Made by a program: the position numbers and the translations under genes. Of a stretch of DNA of 64,000 nucleotides, positions 1 to 8,712 are shown one piece after another; positions within the stretch are counted from its first letter, which is position 1; each line of letters opens with the position of its first letter. Under the pieces are notes generated by a model, which saw nothing but the letters and a program-made list of their open reading frames with translations, was not told the origin of the DNA and searched no databases. The stretch lies in NCBI RefSeq assembly GCF_001189235.2, contig NZ_LFIP02000007.1, positions 125,249 through 189,248 on the forward strand, given 5' to 3'. The stretch comes from Bradyrhizobium embrapense. Lineage in GTDB: Bacteria; Pseudomonadota; Alphaproteobacteria; Rhizobiales; Xanthobacteraceae.

Positions 1-13
1 GCCTACTGCCGCC

Positions 14-1294
14 GTGACCGCGACCGACGGGCATGGATCGGCACTGCGACGCGCCCTGCGCGTCACCGCTTCGCAGAAGTGGGACCTCAACAAGCGTTTT
101 CCGGTCGTGATGACGCGCGCGTCAGGCGCGCATGCATGGGACATCAATGGAAAGCAATACGTCGATTTCACTTCCTGTAGCGGTGCCGCACCGCTTGGGG
201 CCGGATACGAGCCGGTCGTGGCGCACGCAGCCGCTGAGATGCGCCGCACCGGCGGGATTCTGCCCGGACCGCTGTCCGTGCACCGGGTCGAACTGGCCGA
301 ACGGCTGGCGGAGATCTTCCCCGTCGCGGAACGCTCAATGTTTTTCCGCACCGGATCTTGCGCTACCACCGCAGCCGTGCGCCTTGCCCGCGCGTTCACG
401 GGCATCAACCATGTACTGACCAGCGGATATCACGGCTGGCATGACTGGCAGTTGCAGGACCGCCCCGAGATGGGGCTGCCCAATCGGGACCGCGACAGCG
501 TGGACTTCCGCTACAACCTCGACTTGCTCGATCAGCTGGCAAGTGTCCAGCGCGTCGCCGCGGTGATCGTCACCCCGGAGGTCAACTTCTTCCCGCCAGA
601 ATACCATCAGGAACTGCAGAGACTGGTGCATCGGCACGGCGCCCTGCTTGTCCTTGACGAGGTGATGACCGGATTCCGCTACGCGCCTGGCGGGTACCAC
701 ATGGCGGTCGGCCTCACGCCCGATTTGATTACACTGAGTAAAGGACTGGCGAACGGAATGGCGCTGTCGGCAGTCGCGGGCCGGGCGGACGTACTGGCCG
801 CGGCCGAAAAGACATACATGGGAAACACCTACCAGCGCGAAGTAACCCCGTTCGCCGCTGCATTGAGCACCCTGCACGCCCTGCGCGACGGGACCGCGCT
901 GGCCCGGATGCGCGAGGTCGGCGAGCAATTGATCAAGGGGCTCAACGGCGTCTTCACAAGACAGCAAGCCGCGGCATGGGCGTTTGCCTGGCCCACCATG
1001 TTCGACGTCGTATTTGCTGACCCCGAGCTTGGCCATGCCTTCTTCCAGGAAATGTGGGCTCGGGGCTTCCTGATGCAGTATGGCGGGCGTTTCATGCCAT
1101 CGGCAGCAGTGTCCGACACCGATGTGCAGGCCGCCGTCGAAGCAGCTGGAGAGGCCCTTCCGGCAGCGCTGTCCCGCATGGAGAACCCGGCTCGCGACCC
1201 GGATCCGGTCGCAGCTGCAGTACGGTTTGCCAGAGATCATTTCGTTGCCACCCCGGGAGCGGTTCGGCGCTGGTTCAATGCGCCCGTCCACTGA
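14..1294 (+). CDS. Class III PLP aminotransferase (HemL-like), possibly 5' truncated by the window edge
   Basis: Resembles glutamate-1-semialdehyde aminomutase / class III aminotransferases, which use PLP to move an amino group. Visible family features are LVLDEVMTGFR (the Asp that binds the PLP ring nitrogen, about residue 215) and TLSKGLANGM (the Schiff-base Lys, about residue 243). The 426 aa length is normal for the fold. The frame is open to the left window edge, so the GTG at 14 may not be the true start. A sulfotransferase, an MFS transporter and a condensation-type acyltransferase follow at once, which points to a role in making a secreted amine-containing metabolite rather than in haem synthesis. 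Substrate unknown. Confidence 0.85.
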   Translation: MTATDGHGSALRRALRVTASQKWDLNKRFPVVMTRASGAHAWDINGKQYVDFTSCSGAAPLGAGYEPVVAHAAAEMRRTGGILPGPLSVHRVELAERLAEIFPVAERSMFFRTGSCATTAAVRLARAFTGINHVLTSGYHGWHDWQLQDRPEMGLPNRDRDSVDFRYNLDLLDQLASVQRVAAVIVTPEVNFFPPEYHQELQRLVHRHGALLVLDEVMTGFRYAPGGYHMAVGLTPDLITLSKGLANGMALSAVAGRADVLAAAEKTYMGNTYQREVTPFAAALSTLHALRDGTALARMREVGEQLIKGLNGVFTRQQAAAWAFAWPTMFDVVFADPELGHAFFQEMWARGFLMQYGGRFMPSAAVSDTDVQAAVEAAGEALPAALSRMENPARDPDPVAAAVRFARDHFVATPGAVRRWFNAPVH

Positions 1295-1325
1295 CCAGCA
1301 CACATGTCGAACAGAGAGCAGGGCC

Positions 1326-2267
1326 ATGTCGCAGCCGGATACATTTTCCACATCGCCGGTGCTGCTCGGCGGTGACAACCGGTCGGGCACCACCCTGCTG
1401 AGTATCGTGCTCGACTCGCATCTGGATCTGGTAGCCGGGCCAGAGATCGACTTCCTCGAACCGCCCAACCTCGGGCCGCACATTGTTGGTGCCATCGATC
1501 AGCTTGCGGCCGCCGATTCGTGGGGCATGGGCACAAGCAAGAACACAATCGATCCGTTCTGGTATGACGGGATGCATTTTGTGGTGCAGTGCCGCCGCTT
1601 CGGTCTCGACTTCGATGACGTGCGCGAACTTGTCGGCAAGGTCATGGTCGTCACGGGCAATGACATTGTCTCGTTCGCCGACCGATGCCATCTCATTAAC
1701 GAGATCGGTGAGTTGCGCCGTGCGCGCAGCGGAGCGCAACGCTGGGGATTGAAACTGCAGCGGAAAATCACCCGGGTCGATGACTTCGCCCGCCTGTGGC
1801 CGCGTGCACATTTCGTGCATATCGTGCGGGACGGCCGTGACGTTGCCGCCTCTCATCTGAGGACAGTTCCTGACTGGGGGTACCGAACAATTGCTGATGC
1901 TGCGCAGGGTTGGTTTGAAGTGGTGTCCCGGCCGCACAGAATCGCGCCGCCTGGCCGTTATCTCGAGGTGCGTTACGAGGACCTTGTAAGCAGTCCCCAC
2001 ACTACACTGGCGGCGATTTTGGATCACCTCGGCTTGCCGTGGGACGAGGCCGTGCTGCGTCACGCTGAATACGAACACGCGTTGTTCGAACAACCGCACG
2101 ACCATCCGGCAGCCGAGGCTGCGGGAAAGCCGCTGCATCAGGGGCGGATCGGTCGCCACGTCCAAGATTTGACGCCAGCTGAGATTTCGGAGTTCGAGGA
2201 GATCGCCGGAAGTGAACTGGCCCGACTAGGTTATCTGTCCGCCTCAACGCCGTCTGGCGACGCGTGA
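1326..2267 (+). CDS. PAPS-dependent sulfotransferase
   Basis: A 313 aa sulfotransferase that would move sulfate from PAPS to a hydroxyl or amine. The 5'-phosphosulfate loop is GGDNRSGTTLL near residue 15. The 3'-phosphate motif is HIVRDGRDVAASH near residue 160, and RYEDLVSSP follows near residue 220. I chose the ATG at 1326 over upstream starts that would overlap the aminotransferase, because it has a purine-rich AGAGCAGGG just upstream and places the PAPS loop at the usual N-terminal position. The stop overlaps the next gene in a GTGA, so translation is probably coupled. It differs from NodH-type Nod-factor sulfotransferases in context; the neighbours suggest a separate small-molecule pathway. 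Confidence 0.85.
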   Translation: MSQPDTFSTSPVLLGGDNRSGTTLLSIVLDSHLDLVAGPEIDFLEPPNLGPHIVGAIDQLAAADSWGMGTSKNTIDPFWYDGMHFVVQCRRFGLDFDDVRELVGKVMVVTGNDIVSFADRCHLINEIGELRRARSGAQRWGLKLQRKITRVDDFARLWPRAHFVHIVRDGRDVAASHLRTVPDWGYRTIADAAQGWFEVVSRPHRIAPPGRYLEVRYEDLVSSPHTTLAAILDHLGLPWDEAVLRHAEYEHALFEQPHDHPAAEAAGKPLHQGRIGRHVQDLTPAEISEFEEIAGSELARLGYLSASTPSGDA

Positions 2268-3511
2268 GCTGCCGGCGCCGATCTGATGCGCCTCACCGGC
2301 TGCCAAGCAGCTACCTTGCGCTGCTCGTCGGCCAGACCATTTCCTTGCTGGGCTCCAACGTAACCATGCTGGCGCTGCCGCTCACTGCAATTACGCTACT
2401 GGATGCCGGACCGGCGCAGGCGGGGCTCTTGCTGGCCTGCGGTCGGGCACCGTGCCTTTTCGTGAGCCTGTTCGCCGGGGTCATTGTCGACCGTCTCCCG
2501 CTCCGACGTATCCTTCTGACCGCTAATCTGGTGATGGCGGTAACGCTCGCCACCATTCCGTTGTGCGCCAGCCTTGGACATCTGGGAATGGTTCAGCTGT
2601 ACGTGACAACCGTGCTGGTTGGGATAGCCGCGGTGATCGCCGACGTGGCTTATCTGGCGTGCATACCTACAGTCCTCGACCGGTCTCAGCTGGTTCGGGC
2701 GCAGAGCTCATTGGAGTTCAGCCAGGCGACTGCGATGGCCGCAGGTCCGCTTCTGGCCGGCTGGCTCATCAACGCCTTCTCCGCTCCAACCGCAATCCTG
2801 GCCGACTCCGTCTCATTTCTGCTTGCCGCCGCGTTGCTCTCGCTGGTGCCGATGCGTGCCGCCTCATGCTCAGCGGCCCCCTCGAGCACTGTGCTGGTCC
2901 AAATGGCAGAAGGGTTGGCGAGCGTTTTCGGCAATCCGGTTTTAAGGGCCGTTACCCTAGCCACCGGCACATTCATCTTTTGGCTCAACGCGTATTCTGC
3001 GGCGTTTCTCCTGCATCTGACCAGGAATCTCGAGTTCGACAGCCGAATCGTCGGCATGGTGCTCGGTATCGGCGCTCTCGGTGGTGTGGTGGGCGCGGCG
3101 GGCTCACCGTGGGCGGGCCGGACATTTGGGCTTGGTCCCGTATTAATGACCGGCTTGGCGGTGAGCGCGGCAGGCATGAGTCTTGGAGGCCTGCTCACCG
3201 CGCCCTGGTGGGCAGCAGTGGCATGCGTGGCGCTCTCCCAATTCATTCTGTGGATTGGCCAGGGACTCTACCACGTGCAGCAGGTTCCAATTCGATATGG
3301 GCTGGTCCCGCAGCACCTGCAAGGCCGGGTCAATGCGAGCATCCGCTGCGTCGTGTGGGGACTGGGCTCGTTGGGCGCACTGGTCGGCGGCGCAGCCGCC
3401 GCTGCAACGAGCCTGCGCACCATGTTGCTGGCGAGCAGTGTGCTTGGCACTGCCTCGATACTCTGGATCTGGCGCTCGCCGCTGCGCCGCATGCACAGCT
3501 TGCACCTGTAA
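2264..3511 (+). CDS. MFS transporter, probably exporter of the cluster product
   Basis: A 415 aa hydrophobic protein with about 12 predicted membrane segments. The loop 2-3 motif reads FAGVIVDRLPLRRIL, the degenerate G-x3-D-R-x-G-R-R type typical of the major facilitator superfamily. It looks closest to drug/siderophore exporters of the enterobactin-exporter type. It starts with GTG overlapping the sulfotransferase stop (GTGA) and ends 18 bp before the next gene, so it is firmly inside the operon. Its likely job is export of the product made by the flanking enzymes; the substrate is not visible from the sequence. Confidence 0.85.
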   Translation: MSCRRRSDAPHRLPSSYLALLVGQTISLLGSNVTMLALPLTAITLLDAGPAQAGLLLACGRAPCLFVSLFAGVIVDRLPLRRILLTANLVMAVTLATIPLCASLGHLGMVQLYVTTVLVGIAAVIADVAYLACIPTVLDRSQLVRAQSSLEFSQATAMAAGPLLAGWLINAFSAPTAILADSVSFLLAAALLSLVPMRAASCSAAPSSTVLVQMAEGLASVFGNPVLRAVTLATGTFIFWLNAYSAAFLLHLTRNLEFDSRIVGMVLGIGALGGVVGAAGSPWAGRTFGLGPVLMTGLAVSAAGMSLGGLLTAPWWAAVACVALSQFILWIGQGLYHVQQVPIRYGLVPQHLQGRVNASIRCVVWGLGSLGALVGGAAAAATSLRTMLLASSVLGTASILWIWRSPLRRMHSLHL

Positions 3512-3529
3512 CCATCGCGACGGCCAGTC

Positions 3530-4888
3530 ATGGACATCAAGCAATTTTGCGATACTGATCGGCAGGCGGGTCGGCTGATGCTGTGGCGGGTCGGCGTTCC
3601 GGACCCGGTCAGCTGGCGGCCCGACCCGCGCCGTCCGTCCCATGTTCAGGAAGACCACCTTCGCTTTGCGCACGATGGCCGGCCCGGCTGGCTCGGCACC
3701 GCCTTCGACTTGCCGGGCGAGTTCAACAGCGCTGCGCTGACCAAATCGATCCTTGGCTGGGTCGACCGGCACGAGGCGCTACGCAGCCGGTTGGTCAAGG
3801 ATGGATCGACAATCCATCGTGCCACGATCGGACCAGGCGCGGCAAGGCTTGAAAAAACCGTGGTCGGTGACTACGCCGATGGCGATGAAATAGTTCAATT
3901 GCTGGAAGAGCTGTTCGACGCAGAGACTAGGCCGGTGTCCTGGCCAGCATATGTCTTCGTGACGATCACACGGCCGACATCGACAAGCCTCCTCTTGGCC
4001 TGCGACCACTCCGTCAGCGATGCCTATTCCATCGCTTTGGTGCCATACGAAATTCGCGAGCTGTACACAGCCGCAATCCTCGGAGTGGCGCCCGAGCTGG
4101 CACCGGTGAGCAGCTATCTGGACCACGCTGAATCCGAACGAGAGCGACTGGGCGATTTGACCGATGATCATCCTGCTATCGCTCACTGGCGCGAACTGAT
4201 CGCCGCAAACGGCGGTCAATTGCCGGATTTTCCACTACCACTCGGTGCGCCGGAGGGCACCTTACAACGCACAGGGCGAATGTGGCTGCTCGACGCGGCA
4301 CAAGCAGCTGAGTTCGATCACGGCTGCAGGTCCCAGGGCGGAAACGCGACGACGGGATTATTCGCCTGTCTGGCGCTCGCCGGAAAGACACTGGCAGACC
4401 AACAAGAATTCCTCGCCGTTGCCCCCTTTCACACGCGGTACGACCTGCCCTCGATGCGCTCGGTAGGATGGTATGTCGGGATGGGCCCGGTGCGTTTCCG
4501 CCTGGCTGGCACGTTACCGGAGCTCCTGCGCGCCGCGCGGCTCGAGCTCAAGCGAGCCAAGAAAACCGCTCAGGTGCCATTTCCGAAGGCGATGGAGCTG
4601 CTCGGCACCGCGCTGCGCGACCGTTTCATGGTCTCTTATATGGACAATCGCACCGTGCCCGGGTCAGACCTGTGGCCGCAGTGGCGGACACGATTTATGA
4701 TCAGTCGTAGTTCTGATGCTTGCGAGACATACCTGTGGATCAGTCGCTGGCAGGACGGAATTTATGTGCACTTCCGTCACCCCGGCACCGCCCTCGCGCG
4801 AACCGCGATGGATCATTATCTCGCTGAAGTGGCGGCGCACGCTCATTTCATCAGTCGCGCTCGTCCGCTGCCGCAAGTTTCGAACTGA
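3530..4888 (+). CDS. Stand-alone condensation-domain / PapA-like acyltransferase
   Basis: A 452 aa protein of the NRPS condensation-domain superfamily without carrier or adenylation domains. The catalytic motif appears as CDHSVSDAYS (an HxxxD form of HHxxxDG) near residue 160. A DFGWG-like structural motif is seen as SVGWYVGMG near residue 315. Such free-standing enzymes, like PapA and related acyltransferases, join an acyl or aminoacyl group to an amine or alcohol. It is the last gene of the four-gene run and could acylate the product of the aminotransferase/sulfotransferase pair. The first His of the motif is Asp here; that is tolerated in relatives, so activity is likely but unproven. Confidence 0.75.
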   Translation: MDIKQFCDTDRQAGRLMLWRVGVPDPVSWRPDPRRPSHVQEDHLRFAHDGRPGWLGTAFDLPGEFNSAALTKSILGWVDRHEALRSRLVKDGSTIHRATIGPGAARLEKTVVGDYADGDEIVQLLEELFDAETRPVSWPAYVFVTITRPTSTSLLLACDHSVSDAYSIALVPYEIRELYTAAILGVAPELAPVSSYLDHAESERERLGDLTDDHPAIAHWRELIAANGGQLPDFPLPLGAPEGTLQRTGRMWLLDAAQAAEFDHGCRSQGGNATTGLFACLALAGKTLADQQEFLAVAPFHTRYDLPSMRSVGWYVGMGPVRFRLAGTLPELLRAARLELKRAKKTAQVPFPKAMELLGTALRDRFMVSYMDNRTVPGSDLWPQWRTRFMISRSSDACETYLWISRWQDGIYVHFRHPGTALARTAMDHYLAEVAAHAHFISRARPLPQVSN

Positions 4889-5171
4889 CCAAAAGGCGCA
4901 CAGCATCCTCACCTGCGTTTGTTGCACTGAGCCTGGCGATGGCACAGTCCTTGCCAAGTCTCGGCCGTGAGATCAATTCGTCCCAGAACGGCCGAGGAGG
5001 CCTACGGGACGATCGGCTGCTGCAGTTATGCTCGCATGGATAAAGGGAGCTTCAAATGAGCCTGCTACGACCAAGTTGTCCGCAGATGCAGACCCGTTTG
5101 AACAAGGAAGAGGCCAGGGATGGCGTGAGCATCAACTCACGGCATGAAATAACAATAGCGGCGCCAAGCGC

Positions 5172-5384
5172 GTGACGAAGTCCGACCAACTCAAGGAGCT
5201 ACGCGAACTCATGCAATTGCTTTGGCATTTGTTCGAACGAGTGCACGAGCTTCCAAGAGGCCCAGAACATACAGCAGCCGTTCAGACGCTTAAACGCTTG
5301 GAGCGCCGGCTGGTAGTCCTGGTTCAAGCATCTGAAACGGCTCGGGCGACTGACCGCAAACTCGCCGGTGGTTCGGCTCGCTAA
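5172..5384 (+). CDS. Small hypothetical protein, possibly coding
   Basis: A 70 aa reading frame starting with GTG. It is rich in Leu, Glu and Arg and would form one long amphipathic helix or coiled coil (KELRELMQLLWHLF, then TLKRLERRLVVLVQ). No clear ribosome binding site precedes it, and I do not recognise it. The 283 bp before it (4889-5171) hold nothing I can identify. Confidence 0.35.
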   Translation: MTKSDQLKELRELMQLLWHLFERVHELPRGPEHTAAVQTLKRLERRLVVLVQASETARATDRKLAGGSAR

Positions 5385-5592
5385 GCCGGTGATTGTCACA
5401 CTCTCACCAAAGCCTCGACCTGGCCGCCATCGGCGGGATCTGCAATAACAGCCGAGAACAAAAGGACGCTTGCAAGCCTGTCCGACCGCTGCGTTTGTTC
5501 GCCCTATTGATCATTGATTGTGCAGCTTTGGGCGGCACAAACTGCGCAAATCAGTCTTGCAGCTACGAATGAGCGCCGTATTCAAGTAGCCG

Positions 5593-6282
5593 TTAGAAGC
5601 GCGTATTTTTAAGCAATACGTCGCCTTCCACGTCGCGCGGATAATGCGCCGCCACTTCGAACGACGGTAACAGGTCAAGAATGGCCCGCAAAGACAGCTG
5701 CCCTTCGTAAAGCTCGCGGTCGCTGTATTCCGTGTAGATGAAGCGCGTGTTGCTGACGGTCTGCATGCCGCCGGCGATGACGTCGGCTTCGGCTCCCTGG
5801 ACATCCATCCAGATGAAATCGACCCTGTTCAGCCCGGCTTCGTTGCACCAATCGTCAAGCCGCCGCGTTTGAACCGGGACAGGACGATCGAAACGAACCC
5901 AATCATACTCAGTCAAATGATTTTTCGGGCGGCGTATCGAGCCGGAAAGGTCCCATTCCTTCGCATCGCCATCTGCATTGCTTGGATGGAATTCGATCAC
6001 CCCGTTCCGATCGCTGATCGCGATTTCAAGCAACTTCACCTTGTCGAGAGATGGGCCCAGCTTCTTCCTGAAGCGCGCGATCGCTCTGGGGTCAGGCTCG
6101 AAGCAGTAGAGCTGCGCTTGCGGGCACAGGTTGAGAAAGTGTTGCGTGTCAGTTCCGTCGTTGCATCCGATATCGAGGATGACCGGATCCGACTTCTCAA
6201 GAAGCGAAACAATGTGCTGATGTATTTCCACAGAAGACACCGGTCTTGCCCCAATAGTTGAGATTTGTGCTCGAAGCCGCAA
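5593..6282 (-). CDS. FkbM-family SAM-dependent methyltransferase
   Basis: A 229 aa protein with a class I methyltransferase fold. The SAM-binding motif I is ILDIGCNDGTD near residue 35. The acidic end of strand 2 is YCFEPDP near residue 60, and the FkbM signature region VDFIWMDVQGAE lies near residue 150. FkbM enzymes O-methylate sugars or polyketide-type alcohols and often modify surface polysaccharides. The start at 6282 is TTG with a weak site, so a GTG a few codons in is possible. It stands alone between the first cluster and the IS element, so its substrate cannot be guessed from neighbours. Confidence 0.8.
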   Translation of the reverse strand: MRLRAQISTIGARPVSSVEIHQHIVSLLEKSDPVILDIGCNDGTDTQHFLNLCPQAQLYCFEPDPRAIARFRKKLGPSLDKVKLLEIAISDRNGVIEFHPSNADGDAKEWDLSGSIRRPKNHLTEYDWVRFDRPVPVQTRRLDDWCNEAGLNRVDFIWMDVQGAEADVIAGGMQTVSNTRFIYTEYSDRELYEGQLSLRAILDLLPSFEVAAHYPRDVEGDVLLKNTRF

Positions 6283-6854
6283 TCACATGCCAGACGCCGC
6301 CGCACAATGCATATCAACGTATATAATTCATATGTGCGTTCCCCATTTATCCATGGCCATCTGGACGGCGATACCAAAGGGGGGTCTGTCGCGGCGAAAG
6401 CCGCAGCAATTGCCCTGGGGCGACAGAGCTATCCGGAAGAACGTAAATCGGAAAATCGTGCACGAGCGTGCGGTCCCTCGCTTCCAGACTAAAGATCGTC
6501 TTCCTCAAAACATCGTCGTGCCGGCGCATTACCCGTCGGCGGATCTCGATGGAGTGGTCGAGGACAGAGTGACCGCTCCTGCGCAACGACGACCAATCCC
6601 CATCGATCGCAGTTGCAGCCCAGCCAATGTCGCCCTGCCATCTGATAGTCGGCGTTCCAGATCCGCGCACTCACGATCTTCGGCTGACGACTTTTAGGCT
6701 GTTTGGCCTGAAGGAGCGCGATCACGCCGGGCAATCCTGAGAGCGCGCTCAGGCCACGCTGACCGCCGCTGAATGATGGTCGCAGAACTCACTGCAACGT
6801 TCGCCGAGCCATGTACTGGCGCTCGGAGAAAACAGCATTGGCGCGGCGCGAACT
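6283..6854. other. Gene-poor stretch between the FkbM gene and the IS element
   Basis: About 570 bp without a supportable gene. An AT-rich patch near 6300-6330 (TATAATTCATATG) could hold promoters on either strand. A minus-strand frame at 6347-6670 is open for 107 codons but resembles nothing I know and has no convincing ribosome binding site, so I do not call it. Confidence 0.4.
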
Positions 6855-6860
6855 CCTAGG
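6855..6860. repeat. Left target-site duplication CCTAGG
   Basis: Direct copy of the CCTAGG at 7878-7883, flanking the IS. Because CCTAGG is itself a palindrome, it also lengthens the apparent terminal inverted repeat to 17 bp. Confidence 0.85.
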
Positions 6861-7877
6861 TGTTTAGTCCCAAGCTTTGATGGTGCATTCTTATCGCACG
6901 ATTCGAAGGATGCGCTATGGGACAAGTTCTACACGGCTGCGCCACCACGACGGAGGCAGTCCGTCGAGCAATACAAAATAGTCAAGAGAGCCTGAGATCA
7001 CTCGCCAAGCGCTACGGGATCAACCAGAAGACTGTCGCGAAGTGGAAGCAGCGCGAGACCGTCGCCGATCGTTCCACCGGCCCCAAGGAAGCCAAGTCGA
7101 CAGTCCTTTCCATCGAGGAGGAGGCGATCATCGTCGCTTTCCGGCGACACACGCTGCTGCCGCTCGACGATTGCCTCTATGCGCTGCAGCCGACCATCCC
7201 GCATCTGACGCGGTCCTCCCTGCATCGCTGCCTCCAGCGCCACGGCATCAGCCGATTGCCGGAGGTCCAAGGCGGCAAGCCCTCGAAGAAGAAGTTCAAG
7301 GTTTATCCGATCGGCTATTTCCACATCGACATCGCTGAGCTCCAGACCGCTGAAGGCAAGCTCTACCTCTACGTCGCAATCGATCGCACCAGCAAGTTCG
7401 CCTTCGTGCAACTGGCCAGGAAGACGGGAAGGACCTCAGCCTCGGCCTTCCTCGCAGCTCTGATCGCGGCCGTCCCCCACAAGATCCACACGGTGCTCAC
7501 CGATAATGGGATCCAGTTCACCTTCCCGCCGCGCTATGCAGACGGCCCGACGGCAAGATACGTGACGCATATGTTCGACATGCGATGCCAAGAAAACGGG
7601 ATCGAGCATCGACTGACCAAGATCAAGCATCCCTGGACCAATGGCCAGGTCGAGCGCATGAACCGCACGATCAAGGAAGCGACTGTCCATCGCTGCCATT
7701 ACGACCGACAAGATCAGCTCGAAGCTCACCTTGCCGACTTCATCACCGCCTACAATTACGCTCGGCGGCTGAAGACCCTGAAGGGCCTCACACCCTACGA
7801 ATACATCTGCAAATGCTGGACTTCCCAGCCAGAACGATTCAAACTCAACCCACTCCAGCAAATGCCGGGACTAAACA
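6861..7877 (+). mobile_element. Complete IS481-family insertion sequence
   Basis: The element is bounded by perfect 11-bp terminal inverted repeats, TGTTTAGTCCC at 6861-6871 and GGGACTAAACA at 7867-7877. CCTAGG is directly repeated outside both ends (6855-6860 and 7878-7883). A six-base NCTAGN duplication is the target preference known for IS481. The element is about 1.02 kb and holds one transposase gene. Intact ends, target duplication and an uninterrupted gene suggest a recent insertion that may still be mobile. Confidence 0.9.
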
Positions 7878-7882
7878 CCTAG
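6917..7882 (+). CDS. IS481-family DDE transposase
   Basis: A 321 aa transposase. The N-terminal helix-turn-helix (residues 15-45, LRSLAKRYGINQKTVAKW) is followed by an rve-type integrase core. The DDE residues are visible in YFHIDIAEL (first Asp), HTVLTDNGIQF (second Asp) and TNGQVERMNRTIKEA (Glu). Start ATG at 6917 lies 45 bp inside the left end. The reading frame runs out of the element: its stop codon is the TAG of the duplicated target site at 7880-7882. Confidence 0.95.
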   Translation: MGQVLHGCATTTEAVRRAIQNSQESLRSLAKRYGINQKTVAKWKQRETVADRSTGPKEAKSTVLSIEEEAIIVAFRRHTLLPLDDCLYALQPTIPHLTRSSLHRCLQRHGISRLPEVQGGKPSKKKFKVYPIGYFHIDIAELQTAEGKLYLYVAIDRTSKFAFVQLARKTGRTSASAFLAALIAAVPHKIHTVLTDNGIQFTFPPRYADGPTARYVTHMFDMRCQENGIEHRLTKIKHPWTNGQVERMNRTIKEATVHRCHYDRQDQLEAHLADFITAYNYARRLKTLKGLTPYEYICKCWTSQPERFKLNPLQQMPGLNT

Positions 7883-7883
7883 G
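7878..7883. repeat. Right target-site duplication CCTAGG
   Basis: Direct copy of 6855-6860. The TAG within it (7880-7882) serves as the stop codon of the transposase gene. Confidence 0.85.
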
Positions 7884-8119
7884 GGGCATCGATCACGGCC
7901 ACTCCGACGGGGCACGCGGCCTCCCAGTTGGTCGGGCCCCGAAGTCCATTGGTCGCTCCCGACGAATCGGTTCGGTTCCGGAAGGCTACGCCAATTCGGG
8001 CCGTCGACCGCGAGTCACGCTGCGTTCCGCTACCCTTCACTTCGCGGGACCCGCGGCGCGCATCCAGAGACTGCAAGATAAGGGTATAGAGGGAATGTGG
8101 TTGTGTTGACGAAATGCAA

Positions 8120-8135
8120 TGTCATTTTCGCAACA
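8120..8135. promoter_or_regulatory. NifA upstream activator sequence for groESL
   Basis: A perfect TGT-N10-ACA lies at 8120-8135, about 105 bp upstream of the -24 element, the spacing typical of NifA-activated promoters. It is the only such site I found between the IS and groES. Confidence 0.8.
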
Positions 8136-8238
8136 GCTTGGCTGCCTTTAGACATGATGACGTCTGCTTCCGACCTAGGACACGCGCAGTCCAGGCGCGC
8201 GATTCAGCCGAACTGCAGGCAAGGGGCGCTCCTCATCG

Positions 8239-8255
8239 TTGGCCTGGCTCTTGCT
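8239..8255 (+). promoter_or_regulatory. Sigma-54 (-24/-12) promoter of groESL
   Basis: TTGGCCTGGCTCTTGCT has the GG (8241-8242) and GC (8253-8254) at the required 10-bp spacing and a good TTGCT at -12. The start point would be near 8266, about 50 nt before groES. With the TGT-N10-ACA at 8120 this fits the published finding that one Bradyrhizobium groESL copy (groESL3) is co-regulated with nitrogen fixation genes. Confidence 0.85.
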
Positions 8256-8316
8256 ATCACCGATACTGTTGCAATGTGGCGAAACGCCAACTCGTTCAAA
8301 TGCTCAGGAGGTCCGC

Positions 8317-8631
8317 ATGAATTTCCGTCCGCTTCACGACCGCGTCGTGGTCAGGCGCATCGACGCTGAAGAGAAGACCGCTGGCGGTATTATCATTCCC
8401 GACACAGCCAAGGAGAAGCCCTCGCAAGGCGAAGTCATCGCCGTCGGCCCGGGCGGCCGCGACGAGACCGGCAAGCTAATTCCGATCGACGTCCAGGTCG
8501 GCGATCGCGTCCTGTTCGGCAAGTGGTCGGGCACCGAGGTCAAGCTCGACAGTCAGGAGCTGTTGATCATGAAGGAAAGCGACATCATGGGCGTTCTCAC
8601 CGACGTGTTTTCCAAGAAGAAGGCCGCCTGA
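8317..8631 (+). CDS. groES: GroES co-chaperonin (symbiotic copy)
   Basis: A 104 aa co-chaperonin that caps the GroEL ring. Family features are MNFRPLHDRVVVRR at the N-terminus, the mobile-loop segment KTAGGIIIPD near residue 22, and KWSGTEVKLD near residue 70. I chose the ATG at 8317 because of the strong CAGGAGGTCCGC just upstream. groEL follows after 81 bp. The NifA site and -24/-12 promoter upstream mark it as the nif-regulated copy (groES3-type), which probably helps fold nitrogenase or regulators in nodules. Confidence 0.95.
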   Translation: MNFRPLHDRVVVRRIDAEEKTAGGIIIPDTAKEKPSQGEVIAVGPGGRDETGKLIPIDVQVGDRVLFGKWSGTEVKLDSQELLIMKESDIMGVLTDVFSKKKAA

Positions 8632-8712
8632 CCCGGCTACTCGCACACCTCACCCCGACGGGCGTCTGCTCGGCGCACCGAAGGATGAGAGAATAAACCG
8701 AAGGAATTGTTT

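Noticed and set aside
335..1495. 386-codon minus-strand frame over the aminotransferase and sulfotransferase
   Set aside because: The plus-strand genes carry clear motifs; the antisense product has none.
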